This document shows, one piece after another, positions 39,681-50,534 of a stretch of DNA of 64,000 nucleotides. Position numbers and translations under genes: made by a program. Location of the stretch: NCBI RefSeq assembly GCF_963678635.1, contig NC_087063.1, forward strand, positions 3,816,580 through 3,880,579. Direction: 5' to 3'. The notes below the pieces were generated by a model. That model was not told the DNA's origin. It was given only the letters and a program-made list of their open reading frames with translations, and searched no databases. Each line of letters begins with the position of its first letter. The stretch's first letter is position 1. Origin of the DNA: Symsagittifera roscoffensis. Its lineage: Eukaryota; Xenacoelomorpha; Acoela; Convolutidae.

Positions 39681-40149
39681 TTTCAGAAATTATCTAGATT
39701 AAAAAACCACCCCAATCATAAATATTACTCACTTTTTTTCGAAAATCGGAACCATGAGCCATGTAAGCTAATTTTTCCGCTGTGATTCGAATTGCTGTCA
39801 ATATTTTTGCTATTTCAATTATCGGAATAATCGAAAAGTACGGATTAATTGTCGTTATTTTTGCAATTAATTGTTTATTAGTTGCATGCTGCTTGGTTTT
39901 GCTGAGTAGCGTGCATGCATCCATCAATGCATAAACTTTTAGGTGAAGATGCCTGCAAATAATTTCGGATCTTCTCGATTTTGGCGGTTTTTAATTGGCA
40001 GCCTTACAAGTTTAGTACCAGGGATATCAATCAGAGCAGTGATTTTGGTTTATTAAAATTACGTATTCAGTTATATAGAACACGTATATAGAGCAGTGAT
40101 ATTAAAATCACGTATTCAGTTAGTAGAACGACAGGAATCATAATTTCGC

Positions 40150-40311
40150 GATAGCAAAGTATCATAGCAAAGGAATCGCGATAGCAAAGGAATCATAATT
40201 GCGCGAGGAATACCTTTCGAGGTGTTTGGACATGAGGCTGAGCTAGTGAGCTTAGAAGTAGCGAAGCAGCGTCGAGCTGGTTTAGTGTGTCTATATTTGG
40301 TGAGCTCTTGA
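40150..40311 (+). other. Possible exon or gene relic
   Basis: A frame starting near 40157 reads with a coding-like composition (GIPFEVFGHEAELVSLEVAK and onward) up to TGA at 40309-40311; after the TGA the same frame stays open to a donor AG|GTAAGC at about 40364. Simple repeats (ATAGCAAAGGAATC) precede it. I recognise no family. It could be an exon of a plus-strand gene whose other exons may be at 40666-40736 and 41553-41624. Confidence 0.25.
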
Positions 40312-40665
40312 GACAATCACGTGATCAGATCAGATGAATCAGCTATAGCCAGCAATACTGGAAGGTAAGCCGTCTCTTGGTAACAAATAATAAATCGAAG
40401 TGTCATGTCTAAACAATCAGAACTAAGTTCAGAGAAGAAAAAAAATAGCTTGACGAGTCTTTTGTGACGGTTATAGCGAAAAAACAGATGGCGCGAAAGA
40501 GTTTCCAAAGAAAATATAGGAGCTAGATTAAAAAAAAACTTTTCAGTGAAATGAAGTTCCTTGTGTATCTGCAGGTGATAAAAGGTCTACTAATCATGTG
40601 TCAAATTTGCAGGGCTTTTAGTTTGTCATGTAGTTTTAATTAATTTAGCTATTGTGATTTTATAG

Positions 40666-40736
40666 GTTGAAAAAAGTGACAGTTCATCCAAAGACGTGGT
40701 GGACAAAGCTGGAATTAGACTGAATCTGCTCATTCG
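40666..40736 (+). other. Exon-like segment with TTTTATAG acceptor and CG|GTAAAG donor
   Basis: 71 bases between GATTTTATAG and GTAAAGG, one frame open (VEKSDSSSKDVVDKAGIR and onward). The flanking signals are good, but a short open frame can occur by chance. Confidence 0.25.
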
Positions 40737-40799
40737 GTAAAGGTTTGTCAATTTATGTTTTTGGCTCATTAGCATTATGGCACCTTACATTAAATTAGG

Positions 40800-41066
40800 C
40801 GTACAATCTCCCCCCCCCCCCCCACCCTAATTGACCAATTGTAGCATTTCCTCCTAGCCACGTATTAAATTTGAAAATTAATTCTGTATAATGTTTGCAT
40901 TTGAATGCTGTTAATAACCTAAACTAACGTACTTTTAATCAATTTTCTCTAAATAAACTTAGTTTGCGATAAATCTAAGGTATACTCAAAGTTATTACCT
41001 GAAAAATCGATATTTTCTACCCCGTAAATCAATTGGGGGGGGGGGGGGGTGTTGTACGGTTGATCC
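40800..41066 (+). repeat. Poly-C/poly-G inverted-repeat element
   Basis: CGTACAA followed within 4 bases by 14 C (40800-40823) faces 15 G and TTGTACG (41036-41058), so the two ends are inverted copies. AATTAGG occurs at 40793-40799 and again at 41067-41073, a possible 7-bp target duplication. Interior AT-rich, no ORF. It may be a small DNA transposon of the poly-C class. Confidence 0.35.
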
Positions 41067-41552
41067 AATTAGGACACAAAAAAAAACGATAAACCAGTGT
41101 GGCGATTTTTTAACTGACATGGCTGAGGTAAAATTTGGGACAATTGAAGTTGTTAGAAGATAGGATATTACGAGGTCAAACTGTGCATTTTGTGAATTGT
41201 AAGCGGATTCCGCAACAAGGACGCTCCCTTTGTTCTTCTTTTGTTCTTTCATTTCCTTTGATTGTTTCGACATAATTTTAATATGTTTAAAGACTTGTCT
41301 CTGGAATCCAGGAACATACAGACGCAAAATTTTGCGCCTATTCAGTGCACAGTTTGGCCTCGTAATGGATTGAAAATGGTATAAAGTTGTGGGCTTTTGA
41401 GTTTTTCGAATGCATCATTTGGGCAGTTGAACCTATGAACTTCAGCATCATATCTGAGGCTAAAGTCTATTTCGAAATTACAACCAAGTATATGCTGATT
41501 GCATTTAATTGATCTGAAATATGATCTGGCTTCGATTTTTTTAATGTTTCAG

Positions 41553-41624
41553 GAAGTCGTTAGTCATGTGAAAGAGAAATTTTGGACAAGACAGGAATGG
41601 GATTTATCAGCTCATTGTGATTAA
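41553..41624 (+). other. Possible terminal exon
   Basis: Preceded by TTAATGTTTCAG, open for 23 codons (EVVSHVKEKFWTRQEWDLSA and onward) to TAA at 41622-41624. The composition is protein-like, but the phase does not fit simply with the 40666-40736 segment. Confidence 0.25.
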
Positions 41625-41957
41625 TGAGACTGCAAGGATCAGAAGTCAAATTGACCGAACTTGAAAAAAAAACAGATTACTACAATCAAAACATAACAAA
41701 GTAATAAATAGAAATAGACATTTTTAAAAAGAAGTCTTCAACCAGAAATCAAAAAGCATAATAAAGCGTAATTGTTGTTTACACAAGCATAGCTTGTGTT
41801 ATAGTATGAACTTTCCAACCTAAGTCGCAAATATTGTTGCGACAAAATGTTTTCATTTTGAAAGTGTTCATTTTGATCCAGCTATTAAGTACAGTCAACG
41901 CTAAGGTATAATCACAGACTATTATATTTCAAATAGCACTTTAGCTTTAAGGTATCA

Positions 41958-42036
41958 TAGGTCTGTGGCGTAGAGGTAAGTAAGGAGACCAGCAACAAAA
42001 TAAGAGGGTTCGAACCTTGGCAGGGACGGATGTTTT
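41958..42036 (+). repeat. tRNA-like Pol III unit, best acceptor stem
   Basis: GTCTGTG at the 5' side pairs with CAGGGAC at the 3' side with one mismatch and one G-T. A-box-like TGGCGTAGAGGTAAG, B box GGGTTCGAACCTT at about 42006-42018, T run at 42032. The anticodon arm is not convincing, so I call it tRNA-like. Confidence 0.5.
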
Positions 42037-42357
42037 TAATGAACTTTTTCGTATACTAGGTGGTTGGCGTTATCCGCCACCCTTCCAAACGAGCGCGCGT
42101 GAGTTCCAACAATCCATAGCGAGCAGCCGCGAGCGTTTACCGTTATGCATTTGACGGATAAAAAATGCGATCTCGCAAACGTACCGCTATTTTTTCCTCG
42201 GGTTTTTTCCATTGTGACTTGCTCGGGAAGTAGAGCAGATGATATTTTTCCGATGCTTTTTCCATTCACTTCCCTAGAAAACCCACTTTTTTCTGGGAAA
42301 AATGGAATTAATTGAGTTAAAACATGAAAATTTTAATTTCGATTAAATCAACGGTCT

Positions 42358-42425
42358 GATGGTCTGGAGGATGTGCACAGCACTGCCAGGCGTGGGGTGC
42401 CTGGTTCGAGCCCTGCGGAGACGAA
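42358..42425 (+). repeat. tRNA-like Pol III unit (B box TGGTTCGAGCCC)
   Basis: GGTCT/AGAC ends and a B box at about 42401-42412, but the distance from an A-box-like start is short. Followed by an A run and then a T run. Confidence 0.4.
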
Positions 42426-43117
42426 AAAACTTCATCGATTTTTTTCATGTGATATATAAAGAAAAACTAAAAATGTCATATCTTTTGAAATAAAAACTTT
42501 ACAGACATGCGGTCTTCACTGTGATTGCTTGATTTACAAGCTGAAGGCTGTGAGTTCGAAAATTGGGTGGTAGATAACGCTTAGAGAAAAAAAAATGTTT
42601 TTCCTATTTTTTCCCATTTGTGCTTTTTTTGCCTCTGTTTCGAAACAGGTCAAGGTTGTCTTGTATTTTACACCAAACGGTCAGTGGATAGGCAGCAACC
42701 ATGATGAAGTGGGAAAAAATTTGATGAATAAACCACAGGTTGCAAATGGAGCCTCCGATTGAGGTATAAAACTGATTTTTTAATTTTTTTGCTTTGATCG
42801 ATTTGAAGTTTTTTAAAATCTCGTTTAAAAACAATTAAACTACTTTTAGGTGCTAGCAATTGGAAATGGCAACTGCCAGAGAAGAGAAAAGTATCAGGAA
42901 AGTCGTTCTACTCAAAAAAAAAATTTTTTTTTGTCATTATTTTTTGAACAATTTTACTTCTTCAAAAAATTCTTCCAAATGTAATAGCTCATTTACGCCC
43001 GCAGTTTCCGTAGCCCCGCAGGGTTGCTGCGGAAACTGCTACATACAGCCACATGTACAGCATCCTTCTATCACATCGTTTGTTGAACAATTTTTTGGCT
43101 TATGCCTAACCAACAGG

Positions 43118-43190
43118 CAACTTTGCGCAGTTAGTTAGAGCGGTAGTCTTATGACCGATAGGTCTGGTGTTCGAACCCCGCTGTGAGCCG
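43118..43190 (+). repeat. tRNA-like Pol III unit (A box GCAGTTAGTTAGAGC)
   Basis: Very tRNA-like D-arm region GCGCAGTTAGTTAGAGCGG at 43125-43143 and B box GTGTTCGAACCCC near 43168. The loop CTTATGA could be an anticodon loop. The acceptor stem pairs only at GGC/GCC, so it is probably a pseudo-tRNA. Confidence 0.5.
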
Positions 43191-43954
43191 ATCAGAAAAA
43201 AACTTTTTTTTCAACATTAATTAGATCAAAGTCATTGATTGGTGCAAACAGCAAATAGCCAAGAACCCTGACTTCGCCTCGCGCCCTGACCCTGCTAGTT
43301 AAAATGCGTCCGCTCTATAAATTGAGGCATGTTAGCTTGTAATTTTTTTCTTTTTTTTCAAGTTGACTGGTACTTGGCTTGCGTCACTTAGCAGTTATGT
43401 AGACTGATAATTGGCGTGCGTCACTTAAGAAATTTCTTAGACTCAAAGTTTTACTCATTAAGTTTTTCCCAGTAGCGTTATCGGTCATATTTTTGCTTGT
43501 GTATGCGAAGTGCATCTTCGCCTCTGTGTTTCAGTTATAGCCTTGTCGATGAAATCAATCAGCGCAATCAGGTTGGGTAAAAACGTTGGATGAAGTGAAT
43601 TTTAACGAGGGTAACGGTTGCTGTGCAAGTAGCAAAAAATGCTCGACCATTTACGAAATTGTTCCGAGCACTACCCAAAAAAATATGCTTGCAATCAGCC
43701 AAATTTGAGTCGATGAACTTAGTTAAGACTCATATAGGTCGTGATGATTTTTTTCTGTACAGAAAGTCTTAAAATTTATTCTTGCTCAAATTTACTTTTC
43801 GCGGCTTGACTTCCAGTTTCTTTGCCCTTGCGATACTCAAAAGTATTGCAATCGGGTACTAGACTTTTTTCCCCTAAATAACTTTGTTCACAGGAATCAT
43901 CTGGACTCCTGGTGGTACCTTGGTTCACAATGATTTCAAATTTCTTAGTGTCTT

Positions 43955-44025
43955 CTGCACACTTAGCCTGGAGGTAACGAATACGCCTGGGACGGCAATG
44001 ATCGTGGTTTCGAATATGACAGACT
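43955..44025 (+). repeat. tRNA-like Pol III unit (B box GTGGTTTCGAATA)
   Basis: A-box-like TTAGCCTGGAGGTAACG, a B box with one extra T, and a strong T run at 44027-44037. Head of the repeat that continues with TCGTTCGGCTTAGTTG. Confidence 0.45.
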
Positions 44026-44488
44026 TGTTTTTTTTTTCAAATGGTTAATAATTCTCTGCCTACTATTTGTCTGCTTATGTTCGTTCGGCTTAGTTGCAAC
44101 ATCTAAAAATCGTTTTTTTTTCTGCAAACAATTTTCACTGTAGTTGTTATACGTATTTTACGATTTTAACAGTCCGGCCAAATCGAAATTTGTTTTTTAC
44201 ATTGGTTGTAATTTTACTAACTCGATATGAAAATTATTTTTAAATTTTTGACTTTTTTCTCGGCTTAATAAGTTTCGGTTTAATTTATATTGACCTAGTG
44301 GGCTCCTATTGGGTAGCTTGAGGATCGAAAAAAGTTTTGCGTGCATGCGTGTGTTCTGAGGTGAAATGGACATAACACGTTTTTTTACTTAGAAATTTTT
44401 TGATTTTCCTTTGACTGTGAAAGGTTTCTTCCAAGATATTTTCGGCGTTGTTACCGTTTGTTTATTATAAATTTAAATTCAATCAACA

Positions 44489-44575
44489 AGCCGGCGCATC
44501 TGGAGCAGATGTAACCCAATTGAGTGAGATCGCAAACGGTTGCGGTTCGAATCCGGGCATGAAATGTTTTTTTTA
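44489..44575 (+). repeat. tRNA-like Pol III unit (B box GCGGTTCGAATCC)
   Basis: Perfect B box at about 44542-44553, A-box-like GTAACCCAATTGAG at 44511, and an eight-T terminator at 44567. The best Pol III signature in the cluster, though the arms do not make a clean cloverleaf. Confidence 0.5.
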
Positions 44576-44689
44576 CAGAATAGAGTTTTGTGCTTTTTTG
44601 GGCTATCGTCCGTCAGTTGATTTTCGTCCCGTGCCCGACTTTTTCCCGTAGCCCGACATTTTTTTGAATTTTTAGCTTTCTTCCAAGTT

Positions 44690-45560
44690 GCTTTAAAGAA
44701 CATATTTATGACGACAAAGCACGGCTGTTCGATTCCAGTCGATACCTTTTTTTTCTGCAAGTAGAAAAATTGCGGCTAAACTAGGTTATTGTCGTTCTGC
44801 TTAATTTTGTCGGGTTAGTTCCGCACAAATGTTTTTTTGAAACTTTCATTTTTTTATACCATTTCGGAAGGTTTTTGTAAAGTTTCCAATGATGCAAGCA
44901 GTTTTTTCTGGATTTTTTTCTTTTGTTGCAAACTTTTATTGACAAACACGATGTTGTGAAGTTTTTTCATTTTTTTCTTTATATTTTAGTTATAGTTATT
45001 CAATTTTACCGAAATTGGTGCGAAGCTCAGCTTCGTCACTGTGTTTAAATTAGTTTCAATTTTTGAGCGTGGTTTGATGAAAAGATCTGAATAAAAGAAC
45101 TAGATTTTGGGCATGTTCGAAATTCATAGTAAAATAGGCATATCGCAAAATTGTTTTATGCGTAAAAATAAACAGAAAACTCAAAAAAACTGTGATATTG
45201 ATTTTTTTGCAGAATTTGTTTTGAAATTTTGAAGTCCTTTATTCGCAAGATGGCGCTTAAATCTTAAAAACTTATTTTAATTAGATTTTTAGGGCTTGAT
45301 TGAAAAATTATAGCCAATTTACTACTAATCTGCGACTATCGTTATACGATAAACCTGCTCAATTGCGTTTCTTGCTCAAAATAGGACGAAAAATCAAAAA
45401 TTTCGAACCGTTTTTCTGAACACTGGAAAAATTTATTGGACATTTTTAAATTCGTTCGAATTACAACTTAAAGAGCTTCAAAATGAAATATTACTCAGCC
45501 CAATTCGATGATTATTTGTGTTACCTGTTTTGTGCGGAAAAGAAAAAAAAGACAAAAACT
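44690..45560 (+). repeat. tRNA-headed approximately 0.85-kb repeat, copy 1
   Basis: B box CTGTTCGATTCCAG (about 44724) and T run at 44747, then a body with TCGTTCTGCTTA, CCTGCTCAATTGCG, AAAATCAAAAATTTCGAACCG and the end block CTCAGCCCAATTCGATGATTATTTGTG (to about 45520). The same blocks recur in order in the 47.7-kb and 48.5-kb copies. Confidence 0.5.
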
Positions 45561-45856
45561 AAAACATACCCCAATACAAAAATTTTCTCCAGTTTCAATG
45601 ATCCGAACAGTAACTTAGCACGTATGTCTTCAAGAATTCTGAAGAAAGTCATTACACCTGTTTATTTGTTGACCTGCAATATTTTTACGGCTTAACTTCT
45701 GTTCTCCTTTGAAGCTTGCGTTTGAAATTATTTTCTTGCAAGACTAGAAAATATAGAATCTCCATTATCAAAAATTAAAATGGCAAAATCAGATTTTAGA
45801 TGAAATGAAAGCAAACTACTAGTACGCTCTCATAGCGAAAATGCAATAAGTTTATT

Positions 45857-46446
45857 TTACGAGCAGGTCTTTGGCCTGAAAGCATCAATTAATACAATCT
45901 CATTTATAGATTCTTTCGAACGTGAGCTTTTTCTCAGAACCTTATTAACCACTTCTTTTTGCTGTTTTTTGTTTTTTAATGCCTCTCAACTGCGGGTAAA
46001 ACTCACTTAACAACAAAGTCGCATTTAAGCACGATAGTTTCAGATCTCTGCATTTCTGGGGCTGTCCCGTGCTTCGGTTTCTTCAACTTAGCTCGACACC
46101 TGAAGTTCATAATCATCATGTGGAACTCGGTATCATTTTGGAACTTGTTGTACAGATTCTGAACCATGTTATCGACACCTGTTTCTTTGAACGTTAACGT
46201 CGAATATCTCGAGCGACTGCCACTACGACTAAACCGACTGAAAAAGGGACCACGGCGTGACGATTGTTTGTTGGCAGTCGGCGAACCAAGTCGATCTCCA
46301 ACCGCATATGGCTAAGAGTTTTGAAAGGAGTTTAATTGTCAGATGAAAATTTGCAACAAATTGATTTTCTGAGCCCATTTGATCTTACAACTTGAAAACG
46401 AGGAATCAGATTTCAAGCTGTACTCACTTACATGAATATATTGCAT
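45857..46446 (-). CDS. Small three-exon gene, unknown 112-residue basic protein
   Basis: Assembled by me on the minus strand: exon 1 46446-46432 (ATG, MQYIH), donor GTAAGTGAGT; exon 2 46311-46007 after CTCTTAG, 101 codons plus 2 bases, donor AA|GTGAGT; exon 3 45875-45857 after TGCTTTCAG, ending TAA. The total is 339 nt, in frame. Introns are 120 and 131 bases. Exon 2 encodes an Arg/Ser-rich start (RSGSRSRYS) and a compact second half with NLYNKF, a Met-rich strand and paired Lys (AKLKKPKHG). An AATAAA lies directly after the stop (minus strand, 45856-45851), and CACGTG occurs about 20 bases upstream of the ATG. If intron 2 is kept, the protein stops at VVK. I do not recognise the family. Confidence 0.6.
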
Positions 46447-47689
46447 TAAAAAACTTTTCCACGTGTGTGGGAGGAGTGGAAAAAAGACTAAGTTTTACGA
46501 AGAAAAAGTCATAAAAGACACTTGAAAACTTCTAGTTTGATAAGCTTGTAAGATTTTTGACATGAGGAAACTCTACTGAAACTAGTATATTGTCAAAAAA
46601 ATTCTAGTTATGCTGCTATTTCGATTTTCATGTTTATGTGGGGTAATTTAAGTTGAAAGTTTTTATTTTTAGTAAGAATCCTGCAAAAAGCTTAAGTTAC
46701 GGAAAAAATTGAGACCAATACGGAGAAAATTGAAACCAAGAAATAAACAAACTCATTCAAAACGGTAAAACATAATTCAAATATTGTTTGATACGGAAAC
46801 TCCAAAAAAAGTACACAATTTTTATTGATCAAGCGATTTCCAAATTATTGTTTTTCGGTCGATTTGACTGATAAGCGTTTTGCTTATGAGAAACCACTTT
46901 AATGAGTTCTGTTGTTTCCAATGCAAATGCAGGCTTGTTTTATGCTTTATGTTTTATATCACGTAACAGCCTTCAAAGTGAATGTCTGCGAAATGAAAGT
47001 TGGACTCAGTTTTCGGAAAAGGTTGTATTTTTCCAAAACATTTTGAAATTGACAATAAGCGCTTCTGTTTGCTACTATCGAGGTTAAACCTTGTTCAATT
47101 CAATATGATTTTTCTCATTTTTTCAACAAAACGGAATTTTGTTTTGTAACTTAGGTTGACTAATCAAAATGTTTCGTAGTCTAACAAAATTTTGAAGATT
47201 AATCTTTTGTCTTTGTTTTATTCGTACGAATTTTTTTCCGTTTTTTTAAGTGATCTCAAAAACGAATTCAAATAACCGCGCCCAAGATTTTAAATCGCTC
47301 CATGGGATCTCGCCAAAAAAATTAGGGACTAAAACAGAAGCTGATTCTGATTTTAAAAACTCTGGTTTTTCTTAAGAGCTACTTGAATAATTCATGACAC
47401 GAGGCAAACTGTGTAGTGCTAAAAAACCAAAACAAACATCTTAAAAATTGATAAATGTTTTACTAATTTTATGAAAAAGCAGGGCAGTTTGAAAACATGC
47501 GGGAAATAATATAATTAACAGGAAAAAATTTATACATGCATAAAAAATCCATGCATAATCTTTCGCAATTTCAGATGAAAAATCTTACAAAATTCAAGCA
47601 TTGAAGCATACTAGGTTTAGAGAAAATAACTATAACAACAACTCCTTGCAAATAGCATCCGAATTGCTTGTATCGTATCCTGAAATGTC

Positions 47690-48250
47690 TAAACGGCTAC
47701 TGCGCAGGTAACACAGAGAGTTCCGACCAGTCTTAAAAAATTACAACAAAATTATTTTTTCGAATTGTGTCATTTTTTCGGCTTGGTGTGATAAAATAAC
47801 CTGAGCAAAAAGTAGAGCTTAGGCATTTTCGTCAGTCATGTAAAATATGCAATCTGGAAAACAATTTTTGAAGACAAGTAATCTGAAAAACCAAAAAAAA
47901 TGAAATTTTATATTTTAAAACTTTATATACTTTTTCAAAGTTTGTTCCCAAGTTTTTGAAGTCTTTAATTCCTAAGATGAAGTTAAAAACCCCAAAAACA
48001 AAGTTCATTAGAATAAAACTAAATTCCCAGGGCTTAAATTATGCAAAAATAAGCTAATATAAGCCTGCTCACTTGCTCAAAACTAAGCGGAAAATCAAAA
48101 ATTTTAAACCTGTTTTCTCGACACGGGAAAAATTTTTGGAAATTTTTTGATGTCTTCGAATCACGATTGAAAAAGCTTCAAAATGATATATCACTCAACA
48201 CAGTCCAATAATTTTTTGTGCTAGCTGCAGTCGCGAGGGAAACAAAAAAA
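47690..48250 (+). repeat. tRNA-headed approximately 0.8-kb repeat, copy 2
   Basis: Starts with CTGCGCAGGTAACAC and GTTCCGACCAGTCTT (a worn B box), then TTTTTCGGCTTGGTGTGA, AAGTAGAGCTTAGGCATTTTC, CCTGCTCACTTGCTC and the end block ATCACTCAACACAGTCCAATAA. Copy 3 starts 825 bases downstream. Confidence 0.55.
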
Positions 48251-48514
48251 GACTGCTGGCTTGCTTTATTTGCTTTAATTAACACAAAAAAAAAATCAAA
48301 AACTTCAAACCGATTTTTCTCGACACTAGGAAAAAATTTTGAAAAGTATTTAGTGTGGTTTGAATTGCGGTTGAAAGGGCTTTTAAATAATATATCACTC
48401 AACCCTGTCCGATGATTAGTTGTGGTAGCTGATTTGGCGTTGAAAACAAAAAAAAAATGAAACACAACCGAAGACAAAGTTCCTCCCCATTTTTATTGGT
48501 CGAAACAAAAACTA

Positions 48515-49070
48515 GGATAACCGGTTAATGTGCAAGAAGCACAGAATGTTCCGACCAGTCTTAAAAAATTACAACAAATTATTTTTCCAAATAGTGTAGT
48601 TTTTTCGGCTTAGTGTGATGAAGGAAGCTGAGCAAAAAAGTAGAGCTTAGGTATTTTCATCAGTCAAGTAAAATATGCAAATTGGAAAACAATTTTGAAG
48701 AGAAGTAACCAGAAAAAAAAACAAAAAAAAATGAAATTTTTTAATTTAAAACTTTTCATATTTTTTCAGATTTTTTGACCAAAACTTTTGAAATTTTTGT
48801 TTTCTAAGAGCAAACTCAAAACTCCAAAAACTAACTTCATTACAGTAAAAATGATTTTCAAGGCTTAAACTTAGCAAAAATAAACGAATTTAAGCCTGCT
48901 CATTCCCTCTAAATTAGACAAAAAATCTCAAACCGGTTTTTCTCAACACCGGAAAACTTTTTTGAAATTTTTTGATGTTCCAATCACGACTAAAAGGGCT
49001 TTAATATGATATATCACTCAACCCAGTCCAATGATTCTTTGTGGTAGCTGATTTTGCAAGGAGAACAAAA
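48515..49070 (+). repeat. tRNA-headed approximately 0.8-kb repeat, copy 3
   Basis: Begins GTGCAAGAAGCACAGAATGTTCC, followed by the same ordered blocks as copy 2 and ending ATCACTCAACCCAGTCCAATGATTC. Further end-block fragments at 48390-48440 and 49145-49190 show repeated local duplication. Confidence 0.55.
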
Positions 49071-49958
49071 AAGTCTTCTCGCTTGCTTTATTCGCAAAAT
49101 TTTCAAAGGTCTTTTTAATCACGACTGGAGGGGTTTTAATATGGTATATCACTGAACTCAACTCGATGAATATTTGTGCAAGCTGATTTTGCGTAGAAAA
49201 CAAAAAAAAAGAAAAAACAAACAAAAAAACTAAAAAACACCCGAATACAATGTTCCTCACCTTTTTCAACGGTCGGAACAACAACCTTTTTTGGAAGAAC
49301 ATAGCAACTTTATTCTGTAAATCTACTACAAACCAAACATCTACCACATATCTAGCGATAAGTGGTAGATTTACATATTAAATAATGATAAAAAACGTTC
49401 ACTAAAGACAAGTATGTAAAATGCTAGACAAAAGTGTCCAACATGCGAAAAACTGTGCAAAATGATTTACATTTCCAGCTTTCAAATTAACGTAAGAGTT
49501 TGCTAAAAGTGAGCATGCATTACAAAACATATTTTTATCATCAACTCAGAAACTTCGTGATGTTTTCATCTTAAACATCCTTTTTAAAAAATGAAGCTGG
49601 GAACTTCGCAAAATTTTGTACTGAATTTTAGGTTAGATTTTGCAAAAGTGCTCTTGCGTTATATCAAAAACGCATTTAATTTTGAAGATCGAAAAACGGC
49701 TTTTGAAATACATGTTTTGAAAAAGTGCCGGAAATCAGTAATGGGAACCTAATCGAGTTTGTAGGAACCCAATTAAATCACGAGTTATTAAGAGAATGAA
49801 AAACTCTAGCAGTCGACTCTCAGACACATATATTATATTTTTCCATGAAAGTTTCGCTTTTTCTTTAAAAAAATTTGTTTAAATATCAAAAGCTATGCAA
49901 AATGGTAGCATTATGAATTAATATTTACCAGAAATTCTGTTGCTTCGTTTCAAAAATT

Positions 49959-49993
49959 GTAGGAGCGCCTTTTGGCGAAAAAAGCGCTCCTAC
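49959..49993 (+). repeat. Perfect 10-bp inverted repeat
   Basis: GTAGGAGCGC (49959-49968) and GCGCTCCTAC (49984-49993) enclose 15 bases that themselves contain CTTTTGGCG. Flanks AAAATT / AAAATT extend the symmetry loosely. A hairpin or a tiny MITE end pair; no function inferred. Confidence 0.8.
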
Positions 49994-50209
49994 AAAATTT
50001 AAAAGGTAAGCGGAAAATTGGATATCGAAAAATAGTATTGCAGCCATGTCATCCTACAATGGTCACTTTTTGTAAAACAAAGAACGTTTTTAGGGTTAGT
50101 GGAACCTGATCTAAACTACATTTTATGATTGGATAAATTAGATATTTTACCAATGTAAAGTATTTAATATTAACCAATCATGATCCATCTAACTAACAAT
50201 CCACTTATT

Positions 50210-50509
50210 TGTAAGTGCTGAAATTACTTGTAATTTCAGCACCAGAGAGATTTGAATTTAACTTAGAAATTAGTTGAACTCTCCCGAGTACTTCAGCAGC
50301 CGCAATAAACCAGTATACCCTAGATCTATTGAGCCTAGCAGAGACTAGTTAAACAACCTGAGACTAGATAGTATAAGAGTAAGATTAGGATCGGTATTAG
50401 ACTAAGAAGTTGCACGAATCTATCCGGCCGAAAATAAGATAGCGTGACGAGCAGACGGTGTACCCTATCCGAAATTACTCTATGAGTTATACCCATCGAC
50501 CATAACTCA
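50210..50509 (+). repeat. Candidate 5' LTR of element 2
   Basis: Begins TGTAAGTG and ends ACTCA, contains AATAAA near 50305, and is followed after two bases by a TGG-starting primer-site candidate. Its left end carries a 13-bp perfect inverted repeat. The partner LTR is outside the window, so the limits are inferred. Confidence 0.4.
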
Positions 50510-50511
50510 TC

Positions 50512-50534
50512 TGGTGCGACCATAAGTCTCGAAC
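50512..50534 (+). promoter_or_regulatory. Candidate primer-binding site of element 2
   Basis: Starts TGGTGCGACC and its complement reads as a tRNA 3' end: GTTCGAG (T loop), a 12-base stretch and CCA, one base short of the canonical length. It lies 2 bases after the candidate LTR end, where the primer site is expected. Confidence 0.4.

Larger units (their letters stand above)
35964..40100 (+). other. Repeat-rich stretch after the RNA-binding-protein gene
   Basis: The first part is probably the 3' UTR of that gene. It then holds MITE copy B (36372-36719), two SINE-like repeats (37615-38640) and one tRNA-like unit (39605-39680). Short ORFs at 38962-39204 and 39146-39340 lack any other support. 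Confidence 0.5.
46447..50209 (+). other. Gene-poor AT-rich stretch
   Basis: Holds repeat copies 2 and 3 (47690-49070), end-block fragments to 49190, and a perfect 10-bp inverted repeat at 49959-49993. Reading frames here (for example 46902-47087) are short and unsupported. No exon with splice signals was found. Confidence 0.5.

Noticed and set aside
41958-44750. Functional tRNA genes
   Set aside because: A and B boxes are present but no unit forms a full cloverleaf with a clean acceptor stem and anticodon arm.
46902-47087. 61-codon ORF as a gene
   Set aside because: Short, no splice or family support, in AT-rich repeat surroundings.
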